Assembly (NCBI GenBank): GCA_945913025.1
Contig: CAMECJ010000002.1
Location: 62,001 to 126,000 of the forward strand
Source of the DNA: an uncultured Elusimicrobia bacterium
Lineage (GTDB): Bacteria > Elusimicrobiota > Elusimicrobia > Elusimicrobiales > Elusimicrobiaceae
Direction of reading: 5' to 3'
DNA: 64,000 nt
The translations under genes and the position numbers were made by a program. Under the pieces are notes generated by a model. The model was not told the DNA's origin and made no database searches. It was given only the letters and a program-made list of their open reading frames with translations. Below, piece by piece: positions 41,071-50,778 of the stretch. The stretch's first letter is position 1, and every line of letters begins with the position of its first letter.

Positions 41071-42521
41071 AAAAAACGGCTCTGGCTTTTCTGCTTTGCT
41101 TCTGCTTCTTGGCCGCACACGCGGAGCAAGACCCGTGGACCGCGCTTAATCAGGAAGCCAAACGCCATTTAATCAACCTCATTAATATAGACACCTCTCT
41201 TCCGGAGCCGGACGAAATTGCCGCTGCGCGCTATCTGTATAAAGAGCTGAACAAACACCGCATAGACTGGGATATTTTTATCCCCAATCAAGGACGCGCC
41301 AACCTGATGGCCCGCATCAAAGGGAGCGATCCGTCTAAAAAACCGCTTTTGCTTATTTCACATCTGGATACGGCCCCCGCCGCCGAAGGCTGGAGCTATC
41401 CGCCCTTCAAAGCCACCGTTGAAAAAGGCAATATCTACGGCTTGGGTGCAACGGACGCCAAAAATTATACCGCGGCTTACCTGGCATTATTCACGTGGCT
41501 TAAAGACCAAGGGATTTCCCCCCAGCGCGACATCATTTTCCTAGCGACCTCCGGCGAAGAATCCGGCAGTGAAACGGGTATTTTATGGCTCGGCGGAGCC
41601 CACTGGGATAAAATCAATGCGGGGTTTGCGCTGAACGAAGGCGGCGGCATCATTAAAAATAAGGACGGGGCAGACATTATTTTTGCCGAAGCTTCCACCA
41701 AAATGTATATGAACGTCAAAGTAACCGCTTACGGAACGGGCGTCCACTCTTCTATGCCGGTAAACGACAACGCCGTCTACCTGCTTTCGCAGGCGCTCGC
41801 CAAAATCGCCGCCTACGATCCGCCGGCAAAAATTACCTCCACCGCGCGGTCTTTTTTTAAAGCCATCGCCCCCCTGCAAGACGAGGACGGCCGCACCACC
41901 ATCAACTTTCTGCTTTCCGGCGCGCCGCAAAACCAAGCCTCCGCCGCCGAAATTATGGCGCTAGACCCATTCTTCCGATCCCAATTAAAAGATACCTTAA
42001 ACCCCACTGTCCTTTCCGCCAGTAAAGATACGGGTTCCGCCAGCGGCGAAGCCAGCGCGGTCATCAATGTGCGCCTGCTGCCGGAATCGGATCCGGACGA
42101 ATTTTTCGAGAACCTCAAAAAATTATTTGAAGGGAACGAAAACATCAGTCTGGAAATTCTGGAACGCCCCCAAACGCCGTTTCCCGCGCCGATGGACGGC
42201 ACGGATGAATTATTTGCGTCCATTTCTAAGACGGCGGGCAAACTGCTGCCCGACGCCATTACGGTGCCCGGGATGAGCCCCGCTTCGGGCGATAATGAAT
42301 TTTTACGCAAAAAAGGCGTTATTACCTACGGACTGGGGCCGGATATGGATCCGCTGTCCGACAATACCGCCCACGCGCCGGATGAATTTATCAGCGAACG
42401 GGATTTCTTCAACCAGCTCCGGTTTATTTCCGGAATCGTATTTGATTTTGCCTACGGAAAAGACTTGCTTCCGCTTACGCCACAGGACGCACCGTCTGCA
42501 GACGATAAATCTAAAAACTAA
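41067..42521 (+). CDS. Secreted M20-family metallopeptidase
   Basis: A 484-residue protein with a signal peptide (MKKTALAFLLCFCFLAAHA). Metal sites of the M20 fold are visible: the first ligand His and catalytic Asp in LLISHLDTAPA (about 93-103), the bridging Asp in YGLGATDAKNY, the catalytic Glu pair in ATSGEESGSETG, a later ligand in ALNEGGG, and a C-terminal His in PLSDNTAHAPDEF. A dimerisation domain lies in the middle (about 205-360). Likely a zinc di- or aminopeptidase acting on exported peptides. Its ATG overlaps the stop of the DUF192 gene (ATGA), so the two are coupled. Confidence 0.92.
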   Translation: MKKTALAFLLCFCFLAAHAEQDPWTALNQEAKRHLINLINIDTSLPEPDEIAAARYLYKELNKHRIDWDIFIPNQGRANLMARIKGSDPSKKPLLLISHLDTAPAAEGWSYPPFKATVEKGNIYGLGATDAKNYTAAYLALFTWLKDQGISPQRDIIFLATSGEESGSETGILWLGGAHWDKINAGFALNEGGGIIKNKDGADIIFAEASTKMYMNVKVTAYGTGVHSSMPVNDNAVYLLSQALAKIAAYDPPAKITSTARSFFKAIAPLQDEDGRTTINFLLSGAPQNQASAAEIMALDPFFRSQLKDTLNPTVLSASKDTGSASGEASAVINVRLLPESDPDEFFENLKKLFEGNENISLEILERPQTPFPAPMDGTDELFASISKTAGKLLPDAITVPGMSPASGDNEFLRKKGVITYGLGPDMDPLSDNTAHAPDEFISERDFFNQLRFISGIVFDFAYGKDLLPLTPQDAPSADDKSKN

Positions 42522-42600
42522 CAAATCATTTCCTAAAAGCCGCAGAAAAAATGCTGCTTCCTTTTTACCAAAAACGCTGTCCGGCAAGGGATACAAGTGG

Positions 42601-42606
42601 TATAAT
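42601..42606 (+). promoter_or_regulatory. -10 hexamer TATAAT for metK and its leader peptide
   Basis: TATAAT ends six bases before the ATG of a 16-codon leader reading frame that runs into metK. Confidence 0.55.
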
Positions 42607-42612
42607 ATAACT

Positions 42613-42663
42613 ATGGAACCACCCCTCCCCCTCAAATTTAATCCGGTTCCGTATATCATATGA
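42613..42663 (+). CDS. Possible 16-residue leader peptide coupled to metK
   Basis: The frame encodes [16 protein letters not shown] and stops with TGA that overlaps the metK ATG (ATATGA). The ATG is six bases after TATAAT, the leaderless pattern seen at other genes here, whereas metK itself has no ribosome binding site. Its proline pairs and overlap suggest translational coupling or an attenuation role. It is short, so chance cannot be excluded. Confidence 0.4.
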   Translation: MEPPLPLKFNPVPYII

Positions 42664-43820
42664 TTAAACAAGGAAAATGCTTCTTTACGTCCGAGTCCGT
42701 CTCAAAAGGACATCCGGACAAAGTCTGCGACCAAATCTCGGACGCCATTTTGGATGAAATTTTAAAGAAAGACAAAACAGCCCGCGTAGCCTGTGAAACG
42801 TACATTACCAGAGGGCTCGTTATCATCGGCGGGGAAATTACCACCCGCACGTGGGTGGACGTGGAACAAATTGCGCGCGACGTCATCAAAAACATCGGCT
42901 ACAACGACGCCAAATACGGTTTTAACTATAAAACCTGTGCGGTAATCAACGTCATCGGCAAACAATCGCCCGACATCAGCCAAGGCGTGGATGTAGGCGG
43001 CGCGGGCGACCAAGGGCTGATGGTGGGCTATGCCGTCAATGAAACTAAAGAATTTATGCCGCTGTCGCTCGTGTTATCCCACGAAATTTTGAAAAATCTG
43101 GAAAAAGCGCGCACCACGGGCAAACTGCCCTATTTGGGGCCCGACGCCAAAAGTCAGGTAACCGTGGAATATCAAGACGGCAAACCCGTCCGCGTGGACA
43201 CGGTGGTCGTTTCCACCCAGCACACCGAAGAAATTTTGGACAAATCCGGCAACAAAATTACCGAAAAATCCAAAAAGGAAATCGAGGCCGCGGCCATTTC
43301 GCCCGCCGTCAAAAAATGGATGGACAAAAACACCAAAATCTACATCAATCCCACGGGTAAATTCGTTATCGGCGGCCCGCAGTCCGACACCGGCCTGACC
43401 GGACGCAAAATCATCGTAGACACCTACGGCGGACGCTGCCCTCACGGCGGCGGAGCGTTTTCCGGCAAGGATCCGACGAAAGTGGACCGATCTGCTGCGT
43501 ATATGGCGCGCTATATTGCCAAAAACATCGTGGCGGCAAAACTGGCGCACGAATGCACCGTGCAAATCGCGTACGCTATCGGGCGCGACGAGCCCGTCGG
43601 ATTCTATGTAGATACCGACGGAACAGGCGTATTGCCGGATGAAAAACTGGCACAAATCGCCCGCAAGCTTTTCCCGCTTACGCCGCGCGGTATCATTGAG
43701 CACTTTAAATTAAGAAATCCCATTTATTGCCCCACGGCGGCCTACGGCCATTTCGGCCGCGAAGAATTCGCTTGGGAAAAAACGGATAAAGTAAACGCAC
43801 TTCAAAAAGCCGCAAAATAA
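42660..43820 (+). CDS. metK: S-adenosylmethionine synthetase
   Basis: A 386-residue enzyme with the family motifs [20 protein letters not shown] (about 12-31), [12 protein letters not shown] (about 115-126), and the phosphate-binding loop [20 protein letters not shown] (about 262-281). It makes SAM from methionine and ATP. No SAM riboswitch is recognised upstream. The ATG at 42660 lacks a ribosome binding site and overlaps a short upstream frame, so initiation may rely on coupling. Confidence 0.97.
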   Translation: MIKQGKCFFTSESVSKGHPDKVCDQISDAILDEILKKDKTARVACETYITRGLVIIGGEITTRTWVDVEQIARDVIKNIGYNDAKYGFNYKTCAVINVIGKQSPDISQGVDVGGAGDQGLMVGYAVNETKEFMPLSLVLSHEILKNLEKARTTGKLPYLGPDAKSQVTVEYQDGKPVRVDTVVVSTQHTEEILDKSGNKITEKSKKEIEAAAISPAVKKWMDKNTKIYINPTGKFVIGGPQSDTGLTGRKIIVDTYGGRCPHGGGAFSGKDPTKVDRSAAYMARYIAKNIVAAKLAHECTVQIAYAIGRDEPVGFYVDTDGTGVLPDEKLAQIARKLFPLTPRGIIEHFKLRNPIYCPTAAYGHFGREEFAWEKTDKVNALQKAAK

Positions 43821-43825
43821 TATCT

Positions 43826-43858
43826 CCCCGAAGGGCAGCCGCCCTTCGGGATTTTTTA
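43826..43858 (+). terminator. Terminator of metK
   Basis: CCCGAAGGGC, loop AGCC, GCCCTTCGGG, then ATTTTTT. Confidence 0.92.
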
Positions 43859-43878
43859 AACAACACGAGGAACAACCT

Positions 43879-44331
43879 ATGAAATCCCGCGTACAACTTG
43901 CCAAAAACCGCCACAAAAACGGTTATAATTGTGCCCAAGCCGTTGCCTGCACCTATTGCGATCTCTTGGATATGGACGAAAAAACAGCCTTTCGCGCCGC
44001 GGAAGCCTACGGGCTTGGTATCGCCAAGCGGTACGAAATGTGCGGCTCCGTTTGCGCGATGATGATGCTGGCCGGACTCAAAAACAGCGACGGCAATATG
44101 CAAGCCCCCGCCACCAAATTTTCCACCTTTGATTTGGGCGGCCACATGATTAAACAGTTTGAAAACTGGAACACCACTTCCTGCTGCGCTCTTCTGCGCG
44201 GAACGGACGGCAAAACCGACCGTCTGCGTTCCTGCCGCGGCTGCGTGGCCGATTGCGCGCGCATTGTGGAGGACCAACTGTTCCCGGGGCTTTTTGAACC
44301 CTACGAAGATCGTTCACCGGAGGAAGAATAA
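43879..44331 (+). CDS. C_GCAxxG_C_C family redox protein
   Basis: A 150-residue Cys-rich protein (about 11 Cys): HKNGYNCAQAVACTYCDLLD near the start, then YEMCGSVCAMMMLAG, NTTSCCALLRG and LRSCRGCVADCARI. This pattern matches the C_GCAxxG_C_C family, often near redox enzymes and thought to bind a cluster or undergo thiol chemistry; function unproven. Its stop overlaps the start of the DJ-1-type gene (TAATG). GAGG precedes the ATG. Confidence 0.85.
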   Translation: MKSRVQLAKNRHKNGYNCAQAVACTYCDLLDMDEKTAFRAAEAYGLGIAKRYEMCGSVCAMMMLAGLKNSDGNMQAPATKFSTFDLGGHMIKQFENWNTTSCCALLRGTDGKTDRLRSCRGCVADCARIVEDQLFPGLFEPYEDRSPEEE

Positions 44332-44867
44332 TGAAAATTTGTATGATTGTAACAGACGGATTTGAAGAAATCGAAGCCGTTGGCACTTACGCCATCTTGC
44401 GCCGCGGCGGCCTTACCGTAGACGTCTACTCGCTGTTGGATAAAGACGCCACGGGCCGCTTCGGGCTGACGGTTACGAATCTGCGGCCGTTTTCGCAATT
44501 CAATGCAGAAGAATACGGCGCACTCGTTATCCCGGGTGGGCCGGAATACAAAGCGCTGGAAGCCAGCCAAGACGTACAGGCGATTATCAAACAGTTTATA
44601 GACGCGGGCAAACTGGTAGCCGCCATTTGCGCCGGCCCGACGATTTTAGGCCGCGCCGGCTATTTAAAAGGCAAAAAATATACGTGCTTTACGTCTATGA
44701 ACGAGGACTTCGGCGGCGAGTATCAAGAAGATTACGCCGTGCGCGACGGGAACCTCATTACCGGCAAAAGCGCGGCGGCAACGATTGATTTCGGATTTTT
44801 GATTTTGGAAGCGGCGGCCGGCAAAGAAACGGCTGACAAAACGAAAAAAGAGATTTATTATAAATAA
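44331..44867 (+). CDS. DJ-1/PfpI family protein
   Basis: A 178-residue protein: MKICMIVTDGFEEIEAVGTY with the conserved Glu near residue 13-14, the nucleophile elbow LVAAICAGPTILGRAGYL (Cys near 100) and GEYQEDYAVRDGNLITGKSA. The pattern is closest to the DJ-1/ThiJ/YajL branch, linked to glyoxal or oxidative stress defence. Cotranscribed with the Cys-rich protein gene upstream. Exact activity not known. Confidence 0.9.
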   Translation: MKICMIVTDGFEEIEAVGTYAILRRGGLTVDVYSLLDKDATGRFGLTVTNLRPFSQFNAEEYGALVIPGGPEYKALEASQDVQAIIKQFIDAGKLVAAICAGPTILGRAGYLKGKKYTCFTSMNEDFGGEYQEDYAVRDGNLITGKSAAATIDFGFLILEAAAGKETADKTKKEIYYK

Positions 44868-44899
44868 GACACAAAGTAAAAACTCACAAAAATAACTAT

Positions 44900-44927
44900 C
44901 CCCCGATATATAGATCGGGGGATTTAT
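44900..44927. terminator. Terminator between the DJ-1-type gene and pilin 5
   Basis: CCCCCGAT, loop ATATAG, ATCGGGGG followed by ATTTATT; usable by both converging genes. Confidence 0.75.
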
Positions 44928-44939
44928 TCTCATCTAAAA

Positions 44940-45533
44940 CTAATCTGTATAGCAACTTCCGCCGTTTAATCGTCCGGTAATACAAGCATCTGATTTTCCC
45001 ATACCTATTTTTTTGCAAACTGCGCCGGATTTATCGTCCTCACATTGGCGATGGCCATTACAATATCGTAAAACATAGGTATCACTGGAATTTCTCCGAG
45101 TTGCGCTGGGGGCATATGTACTGTCTCCGCACCCGGCATCGTGAACATAATACGACCAATTTTTTGTATTAAAAGTTTGTCCCGAAGACACAACTTGTCC
45201 ATTTTCATCAGTAAACGACAAATCCAAGTCCGCCCAAGAGTTTGCTCCGTTTGGATTTCCTCCCATTATATAGACAGAATTAGCCGCATAAATAGATTTT
45301 AACGTGGACCACGCTTCCGTCGCACGACTTTTTTCCACCGCTTTCGTGTACTGCGGCAGCGCTACCGACGATAAGATACCAATGATAAGTACAACAACCA
45401 ACAATTCTATCAACGTAAAACCTTTAGTCGCATTGCCATACTGAACTTGTTTCAGTATCCAAGCAGAAGATTTTATTTTATTAACAACTGGATTCTGAAA
45501 TAAATTCAGAATGACGACAAACAAACCTTTCAT
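44940..45533 (-). CDS. Type IV pilin-like protein with two palindromes in its leader, pilin 5
   Basis: A 197-residue prepilin; the mature part starts FTLIELLVVVLIIGILSSVA. The leader is 38 residues long and includes VVILNLFQNPVV and WILKQVQYGN, each the translation of a palindromic repeat (45488-45514 and 45438-45460). The codons at the start (MKGL) and at the cleavage site (TKGF) share AAAGGTTT, 105 bases apart. GGAGG lies before the ATG at 45533; this start is used rather than the one five codons earlier. The C-terminus CITGRLNGGSCYTD has the pilin disulfide loop pattern and resembles pilin 2. It has a poly-T promoter (45651-45678). Confidence 0.88.
   Translation of the reverse strand: MKGLFVVILNLFQNPVVNKIKSSAWILKQVQYGNATKGFTLIELLVVVLIIGILSSVALPQYTKAVEKSRATEAWSTLKSIYAANSVYIMGGNPNGANSWADLDLSFTDENGQVVSSGQTFNTKNWSYYVHDAGCGDSTYAPSATRRNSSDTYVLRYCNGHRQCEDDKSGAVCKKIGMGKSDACITGRLNGGSCYTD
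45438..45514 (-). repeat. Two palindromic repeats inside the pilin 5 leader
   Basis: ATACTGAA/TTCAGTAT (45438-45458, loop CTTGT) and ATTCTGAA/TTCAGAAT (45491-45511, loop ATAAA). The order and spacing are like one unit of the 101-bp array. Flanking direct repeats AAACCTTT lie at 45418-45425 and 45523-45530. Confidence 0.93.
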
Positions 45534-45650
45534 TTTATTTTCCTCCATTTAAAAAGGTCATTCTGAGTCGCTTCTGCTCAGGATCTACCGATTTTAACGT
45601 AATAAACCACAACCGAAAGATCCCACGCAAAAAACCTACGGAATAACCCT

Positions 45651-45678
45651 ATCATATCAAAAAAAAAAAACGGGTCAA
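45651..45678 (-). promoter_or_regulatory. Poly-T spacer promoter of pilin 5 (T12)
   Basis: Minus strand: TTGACC (45673-45678), CG, twelve T, GA, TATGAT (45651-45656); spacer of 16 bases. The best -10 match of the five. The transcribed leader (45534-45650) is homologous to that of pilin 4. Confidence 0.68.
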
Positions 45679-45765
45679 GACCCAGAGGCAGGGGGCTCCC
45701 TTCTTGTCCGCACGCTTTTGATTAGTTGAGCCAAATTGTTTTAGGGTATGCCGCTTAACAAAAGA

Positions 45766-45793
45766 ACCCCCCGGCGTTAATACGCCGGGGGGC
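45766..45793 (-). terminator. Strong hairpin between the Cys-rich pilin gene and pilin 5
   Basis: CCCCCCGGCGT, loop TAAT, ACGCCGGGGGG. With a second one at 45858-45880 and a weaker AT-rich stem at 45807-45838 it separates two genes on the same strand. The stretch 45679-45765 resembles 10655-10810 and has no gene. Confidence 0.6.
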
Positions 45794-45857
45794 CTGTACA
45801 TACCAAATAAATCCCCCAAGCCTCCTCGGGAGATTTATTTCCATTGTATCTACACAA

Positions 45858-45884
45858 ACGGGCGGCTTCTAACCGCCCGTTTTA
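45858..45884 (-). terminator. Terminator of the Cys-rich pilin-like gene
   Basis: ACGGGCGG, loop CTTCTAA, CCGCCCGT with T/A runs on both sides, 16 bases past the stop at 45900. Confidence 0.75.
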
Positions 45885-45899
45885 AAACTACAGCATAAC

Positions 45900-47530
45900 T
45901 TAATATATCGGATTTCCACCGTTATCCTCGTCCCTTACGCACATCCACTTTTCAACAGAAGCCCCGTAAACTACTACATGCGTGTCCTGCATATATACCC
46001 TGCAATCTTCTCCCACCTTCTGTAGAAATGTAGAAGAAGACGTATAGGCAGCCGACGGAATACCGGCGGCCCTACATCGTGTTTTGTTGGACTGGTTAGT
46101 ATCTTGGGCCTCTTTACACTGCTTTTGATAATCATCAATATCTTGCATACTCAAGTCGAGTGTAAGGTCAGAATAACGCACGGCAGGATTATCAATATGA
46201 TCTGTGTCGGTTTGGCACTTCTGGCCTTCGAGCGTAATGCCTTCACAAGTTTCCAAGTATCCCAAAGTAGATCCTTGGTAATCATTGCCATATAAGCAAC
46301 ACACTGTTTCAGCTGGAAAATTATCTGAGTTATATACCTGTGTCCAGTTTCCTGTCAGGTGATAGGCCGTATGATCACAAGAGTCAGCATCGCCGCAACG
46401 TTGGCAAAGCTTCTGAAACTGGCCTTCGTCATAACGATCAAACAAGGTCTTAGGTATCTCCGTACCGGAAAAATCACACCATGAAGCTCCAGACTGGCCT
46501 ATCGCGAAACCATACTGTGCAAAGCCACCCGGAGAGTTCCATCCCCAAAAATCACTACGCAAAGCGATATTAGGATAATCCTCTCCGTAACGAAGAGCGG
46601 CCAATTCTTTTGAAGATTTTATCCAATAGGGATATACGCAATCCCCTCCAGACTTGAAACCGCCGGCCTCTTCACAGCTTTGACAACAATTGGACGGAGA
46701 TAAAGGGGTATCGTAATCCCAATTTCCAGAAACAAGCCCGTTCGCTTTGCAGTATAATGTTAATGTACCGGCATTATCTTTATCTGCACATGTTTCCGTT
46801 GGTTCCGTCGGACACTCGCTCTCATCTTTCACATCGCAGTCATCAAAACCGCCTTCCACCCATTCGCCCGTGGTTGTATCGCACGTTACCGTTTGGGTTT
46901 GGTGGCCGCATTTATTACACTCCCTGCTTGTGGGCGGTTTCGTTCCCGTACATTCTTTCGGCTTCGGCGCACACTTCCGTCCTGCCATATCTCGTCTTCC
47001 GTACAACATTTCTCCTGGTTCGGGTTACATTCACAACTATATGGGTCAATATCGCAAGCGCCGGGAGAAGTATTCTCAGGGCCCGCACAATTTTCAGGAG
47101 ATTCCTGGTAATCCGGTTTCCCTTTTAGCTCCTCGCACGTCGGATACTCCTTGTTTAACTTACTGCAATCCTTCCCGTCGCAACAAATTCGCCCGTCAGC
47201 ATACGACAGCATTTTTAACGTGTAAGAGTATTTATCCTTTCGGGTTGCATCTATCCCGCGTCCCGCTAACGCTATCGTAAAGTTCTTCGTTTCGTTATTT
47301 TTTACAATATCCGTCATCTCGGACATCTGCGTTAAATACCGCTTGTCCAACGCACACCGTTTTTCCTGCTCCGTGCGTACGGACGCCATCAGCTCTTCCG
47401 CTTCCGTCGTTTTACGCGTTTCGATTACTTTATTAAATTTCGGCAGAACCGCCGCGGATAATACCCCTATCACGATGACCACTACCAGCAACTCGGTCAA
47501 CGTGAAGGCTTTCTTCTCGTTTTTTCTCAT
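45900..47530 (-). pseudogene. Large Cys-rich type IV pilin-like (tip/minor pilin) protein with one frameshift, pilin 6
   Basis: From ATG 47530 the frame reads MRKNEKKA, then FTLTELLVVVIVIGVLSAAV; the residue before the cleavage site is Ala instead of Gly. The pilin core leads into Cys-rich sequence (CCDGKDC, CDIDPYSCECNPNQEKCC) up to EDEIWQDG near 46978. There the frame is lost; the next one continues as KCAPKPKECTGTKPPTSREC to 45900. One missing base in GACGG-AAGTGT explains the break. Joined, the protein has about 543 residues and about 40 Cys, including a CNKCGHQTQTVTCDTTTGEW block. Its size and Cys content suggest a pilus-tip or adhesin-like minor pilin. Sequencing error is possible. GAGGAGG precedes the ATG. 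Confidence 0.78.
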
Positions 47531-47806
47531 ACGTCCCTCCTCAGTGTTATTACCATGCAAAAAAAGAATGCGGGAAGTTGCTTTTTCTGCGTTTCTATAT
47601 CTCTGAGAAAGGACTGGCCGGACAAAATCGTCCCCAAACACTATAAAAGCGTTTTTAGGCGTGCGACAATTACAAATATAAACAGCCAGTCTCTCCTCAG
47701 TATTAAGTTTAATAAAAAAACACCAATAAAACAAGTCCCGAGCCCTGACGGGATAAAACGGACACTCCCGTTTTTACGCACCAAAGCCCGAAGCAGGATA
47801 TGATAA

Positions 47807-48985
<1,179 letters not shown>

Positions 48986-48994
48986 TCTGTACGC

Positions 48995-49027
48995 AAAAAC
49001 ACCTCGGACAATATCCGGGGCGTTTTT
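48995..49027 (+). terminator. Terminator of tgt
   Basis: AAAACACCTCGGA, loop CAATA, TCCGGGGCGTTTTT (one or two mismatches), directly after the tgt stop. Confidence 0.75.
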
Positions 49028-49081
49028 GCTTATCTCAAGCCTCTGTTATGCAGGGGATATTGATTAATAGGCCTGATTATA

Positions 49082-49777
49082 TTACTCCAAAATGAAACGA
49101 TATTTTCCCGTGTCATATTCTACCGGATTCATTCCCCCCATACTACTGCATACTTGAAAGGAAGTCTTATCAGCAAAACAATATTTTAGGGAATAGGGTA
49201 ACGATTGATCCAAAAAAACAGTATATCCCATATACGGAGCACCACGCGTACAACCTACATAGGAGAAACGCTCTACCTTCACACTGCAATGAAATCTACC
49301 CGCTATTTGATAGCCTGTATTATCCGCAAATCCCGTAACCGGAAACGAAATATCTAATAAATTAATATCCGTGGTATATGCTCCTGTAGTCATAAAAAAA
49401 ACTTCTTCTGCATTTTTGAGCATATGGACGGCCTGCATCATCTCACTATAGCGGGATTTCAGCACAGCTGTTTGATATTGCGGGAGTGCCACCGCCGACA
49501 AAATACCGATAATTAATACAACCACGAGCAATTCAATTAACGTAAAACCCATTTTACTGGACCCTGAAACCGGATAACTGGATCCTGAAACAAGTTCAGG
49601 ATGACGGCAACAATGTATAGCCGTCAGTTCAGGGTGACGGCAAGACGTAAAACCTTTCCTTGTCATTCCAGGACACCGCATGGTGAACCGGGAATCCAGA
49701 TTTAAATAAGGATTACAACTACTATTAAACAGACTAGATTCAGGGTCCACGTCCGGAATGACGACTTCCTTTACCAT
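49082..49777 (-). CDS. Type IV pilin-like protein with a very long repeat-derived leader, pilin 7
   Basis: A 231-residue prepilin whose mature part starts FTLIELLVVVLIIGILSAVA. From the ATG at 49777 the leader has about 77 residues, mostly translated palindromes: CRHPELVSGSS, CRHPELTA and VVIPDVDPESS. The embedded MTRKGFT (residues 38-44) and the true KMGFT site share ACGTAAAACC (plus strand), 105 bases apart. Start 49777 is chosen because GGGGGATATATCCTATG matches pilin 3 exactly; internal ATGs (49666 and the Met just before the cleavage Gly) are alternatives. Whether such a leader is still exported and cleaved is unknown. Poly-T promoter at 49812-49840. Confidence 0.82.
   Translation of the reverse strand: MVKEVVIPDVDPESSLFNSSCNPYLNLDSRFTMRCPGMTRKGFTSCRHPELTAIHCCRHPELVSGSSYPVSGSSKMGFTLIELLVVVLIIGILSAVALPQYQTAVLKSRYSEMMQAVHMLKNAEEVFFMTTGAYTTDINLLDISFPVTGFADNTGYQIAGRFHCSVKVERFSYVGCTRGAPYMGYTVFLDQSLPYSLKYCFADKTSFQVCSSMGGMNPVEYDTGKYRFILE
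49556..49700 (-). repeat. Palindromic repeats inside the pilin 7 leader
   Basis: ATCCTGAA/TTCAGGAT (49581-49602, loop ACAAG), a partial copy ACCCTGAAAC (49561-49570), a partial TTCAGGGT (49628-49635), and ATTCC ... GGAAT (49664-49695). Direct repeats ACGTAAAACC lie at 49540-49549 and 49645-49654. Confidence 0.9.
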
Positions 49778-49811
49778 AGGATATATCCCCCTACTACTCA
49801 GAATTATCCCT

Positions 49812-49840
49812 ATGTTATCAAAAAAAAAAAAACGGGTCAA
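49812..49840 (-). promoter_or_regulatory. Poly-T spacer promoter of pilin 7 (T13)
   Basis: Minus strand: TTGACC (49835-49840), CG, thirteen T, GA, TAACAT (49812-49817); the spacer is 17 bases, the optimum for sigma-70, and the longest of the set. Confidence 0.65.
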
Positions 49841-50322
49841 GACCCTTGCAGGGGACAGGCATTCCGTCCTGGCCGGAGTTTCGTAATAGACGGTAGCTTT
49901 TAGTTAGAAGGGAACAACATACGGAATTTCGTTGTTACGAAACAACAGATTCCGGATTACAACTTTCCGGAATGACCTAAAGGGTGTTTCCGGAATGACA
50001 ACGCTTACACTATTCATTAAGCCGTCATCCCGTAATGTCCTTATACGGGATCTCGCTCGTGCGAAACAACAAATTCCGGATGATAACCTTCCGGAATGAC
50101 GGGGGAGTGCGGCAGAAATGTCGGGGCAGGGCGACCTTCCGGGATGACGCTAGGGGCATGGCCGGAATGACGGCAGAACGATGCTGCCGCAAGGGCAACG
50201 GGAGTGTGTCCGCAATAACGCGGGAAAGTGTTTCCGCAAGGACACGGTAACACCGCACAAATGGCGCGGGTAAAATTGCCTGCGGTCATTTCAGCGGAGG
50301 GGAACATACTATCAAGATGTTT
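49841..50322. repeat. Gene-free array of short palindromes upstream of pilin 7
   Basis: Contains the segment 49857-49921 shared with 10567-10634; 49947-50045 shared with 40253-40378; hairpins ATTCCGGAT/TCCGGAAT (49951-49975 and 50077-50099) and ATCCCGTAA/TACGGGAT (50029-50051); and many decayed CCGGAATGAC units. No coding sequence is supported. Confidence 0.85.
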
Positions 50323-50661
50323 TTACAACCGTTCCTTCGCCTGGCGGCTGCGGCGATAGGATTCCCCCCACTCGGCAATCGTGCCCAGTACGGGGCGCAA
50401 CGACTCACCCGTATTGGAAAGCGTATATTCCACGCGCGGGGGCACCTCAGCATACACTTTACGCAGTACCAGCTGGTTTTCCTCCAAACCGCGCAAGTTG
50501 TCCGTCAGCACTTTTTGGGAGCACCCCACACTGCGGCGCAGCTGGCCGAAACGCTTGGTGCCGGTCAGCAAATCGCGGATAATTAAAACCTTCCATTTAT
50601 TGCCCACCAACTGCAAAAACAGTCCCACAGGGCACGGGTGAAAATCTTTTTTATTCAGCAT
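50323..50661 (-). CDS. HxlR-family winged-helix transcriptional regulator
   Basis: A 112-residue regulator: CPVGLFLQLVGNKWKVLIIR at the start, RFGQLRRSVGCSQKVLTDNL (recognition helix region) and a C-terminal dimer helix. The N-terminal Cys (near residue 10, in HPCPVG) is the position where some HxlR proteins sense aldehydes or oxidants. GGAG precedes the ATG. It is divergent from a cupin gene, whose promoter contains a palindrome that could be its operator. Confidence 0.9.
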   Translation of the reverse strand: MLNKKDFHPCPVGLFLQLVGNKWKVLIIRDLLTGTKRFGQLRRSVGCSQKVLTDNLRGLEENQLVLRKVYAEVPPRVEYTLSNTGESLRPVLGTIAEWGESYRRSRQAKERL

Positions 50662-50715
50662 TGTTTTTGCTCCATTAGTTACTTTTTTAATACTACATTA
50701 CAAAATAGTGCCTAC

Positions 50716-50744
50716 TTTACAAAATAAATGTAAACCGATAAGAT
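50716..50744 (+). promoter_or_regulatory. Promoter of the cupin gene with an overlapping palindromic operator
   Basis: TTTACA (50716-50721), a 17-base spacer and TAAGAT (50739-50744). The -35 hexamer is the left arm of TTTACA-N7-TGTAAA (50716-50734), a likely HxlR binding site; a half-copy, TTACAAAATAGTG, lies 18 bases upstream. Confidence 0.6.
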
Positions 50745-50778
50745 AAATATACCAAATTTTTGCAAACAGGAGACAAGT

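Noticed and set aside
42522-42659. SAM riboswitch before metK
   Set aside because: The interval is too short and lacks the conserved core of known SAM riboswitches; it fits a promoter and leader frame.
46970-46985. Programmed -1 frameshift in the Cys-rich pilin gene
   Set aside because: No slippery heptamer of the X XXY YYZ type and no clear downstream structure; simple base loss or sequencing error is more likely.
46747-47280. Long plus-strand frames opposite the Cys-rich pilin
   Set aside because: Antisense shadows; the minus strand has the pilin signature and ribosome binding site.
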